A stretch of 64,000 nucleotides of DNA from Nematopogon swammerdamellus. Its lineage: Eukaryota > Arthropoda > Insecta > Lepidoptera > Adelidae. The notes beneath the pieces are model-generated. The model saw only the letters and a list, made by a program, of their open reading frames with translations, did not search any database and was not told the DNA's origin. How positions within the stretch are numbered: the stretch's first letter is position 1; each line of letters opens with the position of its first letter. Below, in pieces: positions 34,680-46,441 of the stretch. The stretch lies in NCBI GenBank assembly GCA_946902875.1, contig OX336339.1, forward strand, positions 24,211,349 to 24,275,348, in the 5' to 3' direction. The position numbers were made by a program, and so were the translations under genes.

Positions 34680-36370
34680 TTTGATGGTCGTTTTAACAGC
34701 AATAAACGGAAAGTAATATAAACTTTTCACACATTATTTCTTCTCCGTGTGTTCTCCCTGAAGGAAAATCCGCGCAGGTCCCTCAGCGACCCCGGAACTG
34801 AAAAAAAAAACGATAAAAGCCATCCCCGCGCGCGTGCCCGGTGAAATGATGTGTGAAAATGTCGGGTTGGCCCTGTCCGATCGAAGATTTAAGTGATAAA
34901 TTACGTTGACCCGTCGCGTCGGGACATTCTAAACACTAACGGCGATCTAAACCCTCTGTACACATAGGTATGTGTGTGGAAATGTATCGGCGGTTCGTAT
35001 TGTGTCTTGGCTCAAATTTGTGTTGTCAATGAATAGTGCGTGTCGGCCCACGCGCAGTGTAGGGTTCCGTAGTTGCGGAACCCTATCAAAATACAATATT
35101 TTATGGTTTGTACAATTTTGTAGGGGAAATAAATGAATGTTAATTTTAACAAGTTCTTCAACAGTGAAATGATGGCTGTCGTCCGTACATTTTATAAGTT
35201 GGTCGACTATTACTCGTCAATCTGTACGTAGGGTAGGTCATAAATTTTTTTTTTCTTCAATCGTTTTGTAATAGGAGGGAAAAGTTGTCTATGCACTTGA
35301 GTAAAGCTTCAGTGAAATAACACTCAAATATTTAAATTGCTTCAGCCCGCGCATTGTCACTTAATTTTACGAGAAAAACCTCTGACAGACGGACGGCCAC
35401 CGGATTTAAGTTCGTTGGTCTTAATTATTAAATGATTATAGATAAAAATGTGCAAAAAATGACCGTTCCCTCCCCCCTGTTCTCCTAGGTTTCTAAAGCT
35501 AAAGTTTTGACTTTCATTGGGTTAGTAGATAAGCCATAGCTTACAGGGAAACTGCCGGTTTTTCGACAATGTACCTAATATTTTTGAGGAAAAAACATAT
35601 TTCTGTTTTATTACGGAACTATAATTTGTGCGAGCCTGACCACAGAATAGAAAAGAGTACTCCGTACAGAAGCTTCTCTGTACAAACACTCACAAAGAAA
35701 TAGCTACTCTGCGACGACGCGATAAAGTACAAATTGACTCGCACAGAGCTGCATGCCTAACCACGTTATCCACCTACATTTCGCTTCTCTTTCTGTTGCG
35801 TAACTCTATCTCGAAAGCGCGTCGTTCAGCGCGTGTAAGGGCTGTGTCTTTTGGCTGTCATTTTGTGAGGAATAAAATGAAGATGATACCTAGTAACGAT
35901 ACTATATTTAGCTACGGCAAATTCATGCGAACAAATTCATGCATGCGTTAGCGTCACAATTAGTTGTTCACATGGAAGCGTGCAACCTTCCAGTGATAGT
36001 TTTGTTTGATCAATAAATTTAATGATCATCTACAATGTACCTATTGTTTTATTGGTGTTTTTTATTGTATAAAACCCACATTGAGAGACAGAGAACGAAT
36101 GAATGTTCTATTTCTATCCTTATATACGAATTAGGCCATACATACATACCACGCTGTTCGGCGTCATCTAACTAATGTTATTGGCAATATGATATTATTT
36201 TTAAATCTATGACCTCCTACTAATATGAATAAATAAATTACTAGAAATAAATCACATTGCTGCACAATATTGACGTGATTTCGACATTTCTAAATTCGAA
36301 ACGAAACGTAGTAGATGCGCGCGCCGCGCGCTCGCTCTGGCTGGATAGCGGCAGCCATAGGCGCCGACTA
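34680..36370. other. No gene seen
   Basis: Long stretch without a recognisable gene. A HINE-like AGGGTTCCGTAGTTGCGGAACCCT palindrome lies at 35061-35084. Elsewhere unique-looking AT-rich sequence. Confidence 0.35.
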
Positions 36371-36379
36371 CGTGGGTGC

Positions 36380-36830
36380 TCGGGGGCTCCAGCACCCACG
36401 AGGGGTGAGTAGTGGGTGCGGAGCACCCACGACGATAGATAGGTATAAAAACCGATCAGTAATAGTATTTGAGCTACGATAAAAGTGCCTTATTTACTTA
36501 TAAGCCTTTGAGCGGCCACATTTACACATTCGCACTAGTGGCGCGACGAATAGCGAACGTTATATTATTCTATACCATGCAATAGAATATAGGAGCACTA
36601 CATGCGTAGGTACATCGTGAGAATGTGTAAATGCGGCAAATGCAAAACATTGTGCAAATGTTTTGCGAATCCATGCTGCCGGGTACCGCGAGAATTAGTG
36701 AAAAATTGGAGAAGCATATGTCCAGCAGTAGACGGCAACCCGTTGATGATGATGACTGTTCAATAAAAAAAATTGCATGAGCACCCACGAGGATTTCTAA
36801 AAGTCGGCGCCCCTGGCGGCAGCCCACTGT
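36380..36830 (+). repeat. Repeat cluster with RTE-type LINE 3' end
   Basis: GTGGGTGCTCGGGGGC and GCACCCACGAGG motifs at 36380-36430 recur at 36779-36795. In between, 36690-36775 has TTGGAGAAGCATATGTCC, AGCAGTAGACGG, TTGATGATGATGAC and an A-rich end, the classical 3' terminus of lepidopteran RTE-type LINEs. Confidence 0.5.
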
Positions 36831-37185
36831 TACTTGTGCATTAACCGACACGCCAAGCGGTAGGCATTTAACGCACGACCTTGAGCGAGTGACGAAGGCC
36901 TGGCCTGACTCTCTCTTGACCGTTTTTTTTTTGCTTCCTCTTACAAATCGGAAGCCTAGCTGAAACTAACCAACCTCTCTTCTCGAGGTCCAGATTTGTA
37001 AATCGAATCTGAAGGGCGAACGCGTTTGGTACACTCGAGAAAATCGTTTCGAATTGTGTCAATATTGGCGTATTGTGTACATATATTTGTATTTGTGTAA
37101 AAGCTCGTATTTTCCGCACAATGATATAATATTTCAACAGAATAAACACGTTGAATTTATAGCAAAAGAAAGACAATTTCTAACC

Positions 37186-37422
37186 AAAGTAGAGTGTTTT
37201 CATTTTACGAAGGTACGAGGGGTACGAGGTAGGAAGTGGTGCGAGAGGCGACCGCGCGTAGCTCAGTAGAGAACGAACTCGGTGCCCGGTCGGTACACAT
37301 GTTCTACACGTTTCCGCGTCGCTCCGTCGAACCGAGTCGTTCCCTACTGTGCTCCGCGCGATCTCACACCACTTCCTACCTCATACCCCTCGTGCCTTCG
37401 TAAAATGAAAACACTCTACTTT
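37186..37422. mobile_element. Fold-back MITE, ~100-bp inverted arms
   Basis: AAAGTAGAGTGTTTTCATTT, ACGAAGGTACGAGGGG, GAGGTAGGAAGTGGTG at the left have their inverse at the right (CACCACTTCCTACCTC, CCCCTCGTGCCTTCG, AAATGAAAACACTCTACTTT). The centre is GC-rich. Non-coding. Confidence 0.75.
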
Positions 37423-37439
37423 ACGTACGGTTGACTAAA

Positions 37440-37575
37440 TTGTTTTTAACCACCGACGCAATAAGATGGGTGTTTTTAAGTTTAACGTGTATGTGTGTAT
37501 GAGTGTGTCTGTCTTTGGCATCGTAGCTCCCAAACGGATGTACCCATTTGGATGCGATTTTTTTATTTGGTTTAT
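37440..37575 (+). repeat. Interspersed repeat 'family G' (GT-run type)
   Basis: ACCACCGACGCAATAAG, GTTTTTAAGTTTAACGTG, a GTGT run, GGCATCGTAGCTCCCAAACG, ATTTGGATGCGATTTTTTT. Other copies at 45773-45960 and 46990-47215. Confidence 0.55.
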
Positions 37576-37589
37576 TTTTAATATAATCC

Positions 37590-37672
37590 GGTATCAGTGG
37601 CTGAGTCAAAGAACGAACGGCTAATATCACCTCCGAGAAGGTAGGTGCCATGTCAGAGACCATTGGAATGGA
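37590..37672 (-). mobile_element. SINE family D fragment
   Basis: GGTATCAGTGGCTGAGTC, AATATCACCTCCGAGAAGG, TAGGTGCCATGTCAGAGACC are the inverse of the family D middle. Confidence 0.5.
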
Positions 37673-37689
37673 TACTTTCATATAATTTA

Positions 37690-38090
37690 ATTTAATATAT
37701 GTACTCGTACCTAATCATTTAAATATCTACTGCGAAACCGCCTCTTGTAAAAAATTAGATCTATCCTAACAATGAAACAAGGAAATAATATGACACGAAG
37801 CGTAATTAGAGACAGCGAACCAATTAAGCAAGCGGGTAGGGTCACGTCGTCTCCCCGGGCACTAAGTACTTTTACCTCAACCGTAGGTAGACCCTAACAA
37901 GCGAAGTACACAGACGTAATCAACGGAAAAATACATTCAATATATTCTTATCAAGTTTGACTTTTCCCAATGTCTCAAAGAAAACGTTTCTTTGTACCCA
38001 CGTGAATGTTTTTATATGCCTTAAATTTTGGACCTTTGTACCACAATTTCAACTCAATCATGCCATTACGTTATGTGCCTAGGTAAGTAC
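37690..38090. other. No gene seen
   Basis: AT-rich sequence, no recognisable exon or repeat. Confidence 0.3.
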
Positions 38091-38094
38091 CTAC

Positions 38095-38530
38095 CTCTGT
38101 GGCGCCATCTATTATTTACTAATAGATTCTTAGCACTTTTCTTGTATTCTTTATTCTTTATTCATCATTCGTATGGTAGTACCCTACGCTTTAATTTGTC
38201 CTGTTAGTTTTTAACCGACTTCCAAAAAAGGAGGAGGTTCTCAATTCGTCTGTATGTTTTTTTTTATTATTATTATTTTTTATTTTTTTTTGTATGTTTG
38301 TTACGCGATTTCTCCGTCAATTGAGGGCCGATTTAGAAAATATTTTTTTTGTTAGTTAGGTCATACTTCCGAGGTGGTCCCATTTCAATTTTATCGAAAT
38401 TGGTTCAGTGGTTTTCGAAAAATCAGCATAATACTATGGTGTGTGGTTACCTTCAGCAAAACTTGTGATGTGGTCGTTTTCGGCAATTTTTACAATCCGG
38501 TTCGATTACACCCACAGGAGGAGCGGCCTT
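38095..38530 (+). repeat. Mixed repeat remnants
   Basis: GGCGCCATCTATTATTTAC (HINE variant motif), TTATTCTTTATTCATCATTCG (also at 39855), AACCGACTTCCAAAAAAGGAGG and GAAATTGGTTCAGTGG (common lepidopteran short-element wording), and CAATCCGGTTCGATTACACCC (LINE tail type H). Confidence 0.45.
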
Positions 38531-38534
38531 ATTT

Positions 38535-38560
38535 TTAGGGTTCCGTATCCGGTACGGGAC
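38535..38560 (+). mobile_element. HINE 5'-end fragment
   Basis: TTTTTAGGGTTCCGTATCC and GGTACGGGAC, then unrelated sequence. Confidence 0.5.
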
Positions 38561-38561
38561 A

Positions 38562-39685
38562 ACACAACATAACCATCTTGTAGCCCTAACCGATACGCGT
38601 CTTTTGAGCCCTCAACCACTCGCGTAGCCCCAAAACTCGCGACAACAGGACGATTTTCACACTCTCAGCGAAAATGGGGGGCTATACTGAAGCGATTGAA
38701 AAAACATTTTCAATGTTAAAACCTGCAAGGCAATCAGAAGGTTCTACTATGTACAAATTATTTCTGCGACGCTCTTAGCCAAATTTCACACCATCAGAGC
38801 TGGCAGTCTTCAAGTGAAGTCGTAAAAGACCCAGCCAATACTCGCTTCGCACGTCCGATCGGCGAGAACGCGTTGTATAGGTTCAAATGAGGAGGCTAGG
38901 AATAAAAGGTCACAAATTCACTTTAGGGGTTTTTTTTTTTCAGAAAACAAAAAAACATTATGGTCTCTAAGCCATTACAGAAATATTTATTGTAATTTCA
39001 TATAAAAATACTACTAGTAGAAATAATTCGTATCATACAAAGATTTAAAAAATTGTGCAGTGGAATAAGGAATTGAATTTTGGATTTGTCTCTTTTTGTA
39101 CTGGAGTAATGGATTTGTTACTTTTTGTTTCACAAGTATACGGATACGTGCCCCACAAAATTACGAAAATAATTGGATACTTATGTTACTTTTAGAACTA
39201 CAGGGCGGCATTATGCACCGAAATTGGTTTGGATTTGTTACCCTTTTGATGTAAAGTGATCTAAGAGGAATAATTTAGTCGCGATTTTTTCGGATTGGTT
39301 ACCTTATGAACCAAATGTCACTTTTTGGTAGCTAAAATCAATCGGATTTGATAATTACAAGGTGTGGAATCGATCTGAAATCGAACAGAAAGTGGATCTG
39401 TTACCTTTTGAACCTAACCTCCTCAAATGTCCTCTCGGCCGTGTCCGCTAAGTGTCCAGTCCACTAGCGGCTACTGCGGCTATAAAATCGGTCTCATTCG
39501 TAGAGTGGACCTCGCCGAGTCTGCGGGCCGCATCTTGAAGAGCACTCCTCCTACGTGACTCTCGGGTACGTGTTCAGACAATTTATTCGCGAGGGTATAT
39601 CTCGCTTCGTACGCCACCATCGCATATGTCTGGCCTGTGTCTGTTTTACCTGGTAGGGTCCAACGCCCTTGGCAGATTCACGGTA
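38562..39685. other. No gene seen; recurring GGATTTGTTAC wording
   Basis: Between 39100 and 39410 the phrase GGATTTGTTAC-CTTTTG recurs four times at irregular spacing. A TATAAAA lies at 39481. No exon supported. Confidence 0.3.
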
Positions 39686-39687
39686 AA

Positions 39688-39850
39688 AAAACCGGCCAAG
39701 TGCGAGTCTGCAAAACTGTAGATAAGCCTTGCCCCTACTAGGTGGTAGGCTCAAATTGTAGTCGACTGGGTCGATACCACCGTACTGGATGTCGGTTGTG
39801 TTCTCCAGTATAGTGTCCAGTATAGCCAGCAATCCAGGGAAGTCTCCGAT
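39688..39850 (+). mobile_element. HINE end fragment followed by SINE family D
   Basis: AAAAACCGGCCAAGTGCGAGTC (39688-39709) and then CCTTGCCCCTACTAGGTGG, TAGTCGACTGGGTCGATACC, CCAGTATAGCCAGCAATCC. Confidence 0.5.
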
Positions 39851-39854
39851 ATTC

Positions 39855-40015
39855 TTTATTCTTTATTCTTTATTCATCATTCGTAAGGTAGTACACTACG
39901 CTGGAATTTGTCCTGTTAGTTTTTACAATCCGGTTCGATTACACCCACAAAGAAGAGCCGGCAAGAAACTTCGCAGGGTTCTTTTTTTAACGTCTTCAAT
40001 TACAATACATTGTGA
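39855..40015 (+). repeat. LINE 3' tail fragment (type H)
   Basis: TTCTTTATTCATCATTCGTAAGG, GGTTCGATTACACCCACAAAG, GGCAAGAAACTTCGCAGGG, then a T run. Inverse of 13120-13255 in part. Confidence 0.45.
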
Positions 40016-40019
40016 CTAG

Positions 40020-40910
40020 CTACACAACAGACACCGCTTACAGTGTTAAGATATAGTTTGAGAGCTAGAATAACTATAATTTAAGCTTGATAATTCTGAC
40101 CACATAAAATCAAAAGTTAAAGTAAAAGTATAGATAAAATCAGGTGTATAGAGCCTTTGTCAGAAATTGTTGATACATATCGTATCAAGTCATGTCAGTT
40201 ATAAATATTCATACCACATTGTAGTACAATGTCAAAAAATAAAATAAATAAATTTGATACTTAATGTATCAATTAGTCAAGGTAATATTTTAGTATGCGT
40301 GCTAAATAAACTTGATACTTAATGTATCAATTAGTCAAATTAATATTCAGCATGCGTCAGCAGTATAAATTAAGGTACAGGTTGTACCCTGTCAAGATTC
40401 AAAATTTGTATGCAGTCAGAATCTCAAGTGAACATGTTTGTAGCATTTTCAGTTTATACCAGTGATAATACGAGGTAGTACAAATCTCAAAGACCAAAAA
40501 GTAATGTGATGAAAAATATAAATCTGCGACAAATGTAACAGTTCATGACAGATACTATAGTTCCTTTTAAAAATATACGCCTAACATATAAAATATACAA
40601 TGTTACCAATTGGAGCAGGCCAGTCTCCACGAACAGCACCCGTTCACGAGCATCACGCCAGGGCCAGCCATCGCTTCCCTCAACCATATTTTAGGGAGAG
40701 AGGCGACCCGGACCAAGCGTCACCGTAAGCAAAGACCTTAAAGCGATGCATTACTCCAGTGGCAACATGAAACTTATACGATATGTTTGCATTTTGTTTT
40801 ACATAATACCACTGCTTCTGTCACAAACTGCTACAGTGCCCCGATCACAAAGCAATATGAAGTTCTATAAACCTGTATACACATAATATGTACAGGTTCT
40901 GTTTATCCTG
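40020..40910. other. No gene seen
   Basis: Contains the small tandem duplication at 40245-40358; otherwise nothing recognised. Confidence 0.3.
40245..40358. repeat. Tandem duplication, period 58 bp
   Basis: AAATAAATTTGATACTTAATG, CAATTAGTCAAGG, GCGTGCT is followed by a near-identical copy from 40304. Confidence 0.7.
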
Positions 40911-41118
40911 TTATTACCATACATCGGAATCCGCGGGGCACGAATGATTCAAGGTTGTTTAGTGATGGGACAATGTATCCACAAATATCGAAAATCGATC
41001 GTTATTTTAGAATAATATGAAATAATGTCGATTATTAAAACTAAGAGTATTTCTATAGAAAATAAGATATAATAAACAAATGTTGTATTTACTTTGTAGG
41101 TACAATACAAATCTGTTC

Positions 41119-41800
41119 AAACCACAATATTAGTTTTATTAGTATGGAATAGAAAGAATTTAATTTTTTTTACCAACTTACACGTGTTAGATCTTAATGG
41201 TCATGAAGACTTTTTTGTTACTGTTATGCAACTGAATCGATTAGGCTATAAAAATCAACCACCTATTTTTTTATTTAAACACATAAAAAAATATTTTACA
41301 TAAAAAAAGGCCAAGGTCCAAAAAAATAGGTCTTACAAAATTAGTTCATAGTAAGCTAAGTGGGGGTTCTGTATCGGAAACAGATCACTTTTGAAGAACA
41401 AAGAATTTTTTTTTTCACAAAATTTTTTTTTTTTAATGTTAACTGTAAAAAAAATTTTTTCTTAATCGTTTCGGTTTCGTGCTAGGAACAAAAAAGTCTT
41501 CCAACACGTATATCTCTTTCTTTCAGAAATTGTGAAAAACCACAATTTCAGTTTTATCAGTATGGAAATAGAAAGAATTTAATTTTTTTTACCAACTTAC
41601 ACGTGTTACATCATAATGGTCACGAAGACTTTTTTGTTACTGTTATGAAACTGAATCGATTAGGTTATTAAAATCAAACACCTATTTTTTTATTTAAATA
41701 CCTACATAAAAAAATTTTTTACTTAAAAAAAGCCCAAGGTCCAAAAAAATTTATATAGGTTTTACTCCCTATATGATACAGAAACCCCCCTTAGCGTACT
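41119..41800. repeat. Two ~260-bp direct repeats
   Basis: 41119-41378 and 41538-41800 share ATGGAATAGAAAGAATTTAA, TTTACCAACTTACACGTG, GTCACGAAGACTTTTTTG, CTGAATCGATTAGG. Their far ends carry an inverted pair (AAGCTAAGTGGGGGTTCTG / GAAACCCCCCTTAGCG). Confidence 0.7.
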
Positions 41801-41914
41801 ATGAACAAATTTTGAAAGACCTTTTATAAATATGTATTATATTTACTTAATTGTTAACATAAAGTATACATGTTTATATAAGTACTGTAGGTATATTATT
41901 CATATATCATTCAT

Positions 41915-42820
41915 ATTATGATTCCACTATTAAAACTCTCTATTTTACATATGTTCGGAGCAACTTAGAATATGCATCACAAGTTTGGAATCCACAATAT
42001 TTAATTTACAAAAATAGATTAGAGAAGATCCAAAACAAATTCCTCAAATACCTTAATTATCGTAATTACTTAGCCTTCGATAGTCCTACCGAATGCCTTA
42101 AACATCACAAAATACTACCTCTGGAAATAAGAAGGGAAATTGCTGATATTTCCCTTCTAATGAAAATGGTAAGTCGTAGCCAACTCGTGGACTGTCCCGA
42201 GCTGCTAAGCCTTTTGCCTATTAGAGTACCAAACCGACCCAACCAAACCAGGAATACATCCTTGTTTCATGTACCACTCTGCCTAACAAGGTATCGGCAA
42301 AACTCATTTTTAATAAGAGCTACTAAAAAATTCAATAATGATTACAGTGAAGTGGATTTTTTCAGTGATGGATTGTGCAGGGTTAAGAGACTGGCATCAG
42401 TAAAATTTTTTGGTACGAGTACTTAATTATATGCACTAGGTACCTGTCAACCATGCCATAGTACTTCTTGGTCCATAGTTCTTCGTAGTAACTTTTATAT
42501 TGGCTTGCGTATCAAATTCACATGTTTTATTGTAATTTCTTCTTCGGTGATTTTTTGCTTATTTCAGTTATTTTTGTTTTCACTCATATTCATTCATGGT
42601 TACATTTTTACTTTAATCATTAGTTTATTATTTAGTTTTTAATCTATTACATCACATTCTAAGTTATCTACATGGTTTGTAGTCATCCATCTGTTTTATG
42701 TTTTTTTTTTCTTATCTGTATCAACCTTCACCGGTGTATGTGTTTAATCATAAGTATTACTGTAATGTAATTAATTTCACTGTTGGTTGGTCTTAATAAA
42801 TAAATAAAAAAAAATAAAAA
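41915..42820 (+). pseudogene. CR1/Rex-like LINE, C-terminal ~170 codons and 3' UTR
   Basis: In-frame from about 41917 to the TAA at 42424-42426: YVRSNLEYASQVWNP, the RLEKIQNKFLKYL helix and TECLKHHKILPLEIRRE are the thumb/C-terminal signature of CR1-group LINE RTs. The RT core is missing (5' truncation). The 3' UTR runs to TCTTAATAAATAAATAAAA near 42800. No frame break within the remnant. Confidence 0.75.
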
Positions 42821-43016
42821 AAATATAAGTATTCAGGTCTGAAATATGACATGAATAAAATACAATAAACAAATAAATATGAGTATCGATAACGGTGTCG
42901 ATTGTTTATTGATCGCCGTAGTCAATCCCTAACAAGGTCGTATTCGTGCCCCGCGGATTCCGATGTATGGTTATTACTTATACCACTCGCACTAGCACCG
43001 AGTACACTATGTTAAC

Positions 43017-45490
43017 CTATACACGGTCAGCCTCAGAGTACAATATTTTGTCAGTTAGAGCTTCTTTTACATTATAATAAGCTTTCTTTATAAGAATGGC
43101 TTTAATGCGTTTCTTAAAACATACATCATTAAGATTTTTTATTTCTAATGGTATTTTATTATAAAATCGAATGCTATTACAAACAAAACTCTTGGACATT
43201 TTAGACGACCTGTGTTTTACAATTGTTATATCATTTTTGTGTCTAGTTTCATGGTGATGTATATCAGACTGGAGAGTAGCATTTTGTATGTATTTTCTAG
43301 CATAGCAGATGTTTTGATACACATAAGCACTTGGTAGTGTCATAATTCCTATTTTACTAAATTCATTTCTACAAGAGTCCCTCGTTTTCATATTCAGTAT
43401 ACAACGCAATGCTCTTTTTTGCAGAACAAATACTCTGTTTACTTCAGCTGCAGTTCCCCAAAACAATAATCCATATGACATGAGACTATCAAAGTAGGCA
43501 AAGTAAACAGTTTTTGCAGCTTGTACACCACACAATTCTTTGATTTTTTTGATGGCATAACATGCTGAACTTAATTTACCAGTAAGTGAGTCTATATGGG
43601 GCTTCCAGCTGAGAGTTTCATCAAATAGTACTCCCAAAAAGGTAATTTCTTTAGCAATATTTAGCGTTAGTTCTTCTGCAGTTTTAACAATTTCTTGGTT
43701 CGCCATGCGTCTTTGAGTTCCTAAAGCAAAATGCATTATGTTAGTTTTATTTACATTTAGTAGTAGATTGTTTGATTCAAACCAAGTTTTTAGAGATTGT
43801 ATTACTGCTTTAAACGAATCGCGTAAATCATTAATGCTTTTATTTTTTAAGACTACTGAGATGTCATCAGCAAACATGATTAGTTCTATATCATCTGTAA
43901 TACAACTGGAGATGTCGTTGACGTAGATCAAAAAGAGCAAAGGTCCAAGAATGGAGCCTTGAGGAACACCCATAGAAATGGTTTCACAACTTGATTTTTC
44001 ACCACTAACGTCACATATTTGCTGTCTGTTGCTTAAGTAGGATTTACAAATACTTAGCTCTATATCTCGCACGCCATAGTGATCAAGTTTATTTATAATT
44101 ATTTCATGATTAACACAATCAAACGCCTTTGACAGATCACAGAATATACCATACGTGTGATGTGAATTATCTAGCGATTGTATGACTGTTTTTATCATTG
44201 ATGCAATAGCGTCACCAGTTGATCTGCCCTTGCGGAATCCATACTGTTTATAATTCAAGGTGTTATTTTCATTAAAAAATTCAATCAGCCTTTTTTCTAT
44301 GGCTTTTTCAAACACTTTACTGAATACAGGAAGCAAAGAGACAGGCCGATAATTTCCAATAGTACTATGACAACCCTTTTTAAACAATGGTACCACCCTC
44401 GCTATTTTTAATATATCTGGGAATGTGCCCTCTGCAAAACATTGATTAATTACAGTAACTAATGGATCTATAATACTACAAGTTCATGACTTCATTAGCT
44501 TGGGTGAAATATTCCATAGGTCCTGGGAACTTTTGGACTTTAAGTGACTAATAATATTATTAAGTTCTTCGTGTGTGACAGGCTTAAATTTTGCTGATTC
44601 AGTATTGCGGGGCGTATATTTTTTCAAATATACTAACGCTGCATCAGCACTTGACTTGACATTTTTTGTGGTTTCTTGAGCAATAGTCGAGAAATATTTG
44701 TTAAAATAGTTGGCAACACTAGAGTTCTCACTAACTAATTCGTCTCCAATCTTTAATTCTATTTTTGTATCGGTAGATTTGGGAGACTTGCCAGTTTCTT
44801 CTTTGATAATGTTCCAGGCCATTTTTATTTTATTGTCAGATATTAATATTTTTTCTTTTAAATATAATTGTTTTGCTTTAATTGTAACTAGTTTGAAAAT
44901 TTTACTATATGAGGACACGTACGCTCTAAGGTTTGGATTACTATATTTTTTTAATAAATCATACAATATAAATAATTTTTCTTTGGATCTTACAATACTG
45001 GGTGTGGCCCACTGTGCAAATTTGTTTCTATTACATATACGTTTAGATTTCATAGGCATGTGCATTTCTAAATATCTGACAAAAGTATTGAAAAAAAAAT
45101 TAAAATTTATTTCATTCTCCACATTTCCAAATTCAATTAATAGGTCTCTATTTAATGCTTTAATGGAGTCATTGCTTATTTTTCTACTCAGTTTATACGC
45201 TGCTTTATTATTACAATGATTATTAGTTTCACATTTAACTGATATTATTTGTGCAAAGTGATCGGAATGAACTCCGTGGCATACCTTTGATTGTAACACG
45301 TCAGCATCAGTAAAAATATTATCTATACAGGTTGCACATGAATCGGTCACTCTGGTAAATTCATATATAGATTGCTTGAGTAAAAAACTATCCATTAAGT
45401 CTGACAGTTCATGTTTCTCTCCGGTATGTATAGGAAATCGAACGTTAAAGTCACCACACACTATAATTGATTTGTTATTATTTTGATTTA
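43017..45490 (-). pseudogene. CR1/L2-group LINE ORF2 (endonuclease end + RT) with one in-frame stop
   Basis: On the minus strand the reading frame enters at about 45490 in the endonuclease (CGDFNVRFP, then VHSDH) and continues through a linker. It meets TGA at 44484-44486 (after SPKLMKS) and reopens in the same frame as the RT: VPLFKKG, NYRPVSLLPVFSK, FCDLSKAFDCVNH (motif A), GVPQGSILGPLLFLIYVNDI (motif B) and MFADD (motif C). It ends at 43017. Between the stop and the first later ATG (44396) the frame is also open, so the only break seen is that nonsense codon. There is no RNase H. SKAFDCVNH plus this motif B wording suggests the CR1/L2 group. ORF1 and the N-terminal endonuclease are lost. 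Confidence 0.8.
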
Positions 45491-45595
45491 ATTACGGCAC
45501 CTACCTTCTCGGAGGTGATATTGGCTGGTCGGAGCATGCGCTTTGGCCCCTCCGACTCAGCCACCCATACCGGATTACATAAAAATAAAAAAATA
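45490..45595 (+). mobile_element. SINE family D, 3' part
   Basis: CGGCACCTACCTTCTCGGAGG, ATATTGGCTGGTCGGAGC, CCGACTCAGCCACCCATACCGG and an A-rich end. It abuts the truncated LINE. Confidence 0.6.
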
Positions 45596-45772
45596 AAAAA
45601 ATTAGGATTATCCTGAACATCGATTTTCTACCTATCGGTAGGTAACTATTGGCGGTAACAACCTGTCTATGCAGGGTGTTTCAGGATAGGGTTTCTTAAC
45701 TTCAGGGTTCGAAAGGGGCTATTATTTGAAGACGAAAAGCTCCGTAACTTTTTCCCAAATTCGGTCATTAAC

Positions 45773-45827
45773 CCCCGACGAAAAAAACGGAGGGGTGTTA
45801 TAAGTTTGACGTGTGTGTGTGTGTGTG

Positions 45828-45865
<38 letters not shown>

Positions 45866-45960
45866 GCTGTGGCATCGTAGCTCCCAAACGGATGAACCGA
45901 TTTGGATGCGGTTTTTTTTATTAGGAAGCTTGTTTAATCGGGATGGTTCTTAGCTATGTT
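45773..45960 (+). repeat. Interspersed repeat family G with (GT)n
   Basis: TTAACCCCCGACGAAAAAAACGG, GTTATAAGTTTGACGTG, a (GT) run at 45814-45864, GGCATCGTAGCTCCCAAACGG, TTAGGAAGCTTGTTTAATCGG. Confidence 0.65.
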
Positions 45961-46111
45961 TGTAATCAAGTAATTAAGTAATAAACAAATGAATTATCTT
46001 AAAAAGTGGACCGATTTTCATGCGGTTTTTTGTATAGTACTTTTTGGTGAAAATCGTTTCATCGAGCTTTGGTGGACGGTTAACGTCCGCCTTTATTAAA
46101 TAAAAATAAAG

Positions 46112-46441
46112 TATACATATACATATCACACACGCTGAATCCCGACAATCGGGGTAAGCAGAGTAATCGGTGTTGCGCTGCAAGAACTCTGGTAAATTAC
46201 AGCACAACACCGACCACCACGTTTTGCAAATTATTCGAACAAGATTCAATCGATCAAGCAGCAAGCAAGGCACGAAGACCCTACCTGCTGCATGACTCGG
46301 TGGAAGTACCATGCCAGGTGAGAGGTGGCGAGCCTGTCGCCCTTTAGCACGGCATCTTGTCCTTATCCCTTAGTCGCCTTTTACGACATGCACGGGTAGA
46401 GATGCATTGAGGCTATTCTTTTTAAGTACCGGCCCCACACA
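46112..46441 (-). mobile_element. Dispersed retroelement family A, near full length
   Basis: ATCACACACGCTGAATCCCG, GTGTTGCGCTGCAAGAACTC, CCTGCTGCATGACTCGG, AGCACGGCATCTTGTCC, TCGCCTTTTACGACATGC, TACCGGCCCCACAC; same layout as 107-445, with a TATACATATACAT simple tail. Confidence 0.7.

Larger units (their letters stand above)
40916..42971. mobile_element. Unit bounded by 30-bp perfect inverted repeats
   Basis: ACCATACATCGGAATCCGCG (40916 on) is inverted at 42942-42971 with 30 matching bases. Next to these, AATCGATCG and TCGATAAC-type motifs are also roughly inverted. Inside are the two direct repeats and a LINE remnant. Reads as a non-autonomous DNA element invaded by a LINE; superfamily unknown. 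Confidence 0.6.

Noticed and set aside
41119..41800. Pair of LTRs
   Set aside because: No TG/CA ends, no primer-binding site or polypurine tract, and only about 160 bp lie between the copies.
44710..45219. 169-codon plus-strand frame
   Set aside because: Antisense shadow of the LINE ORF on the minus strand.
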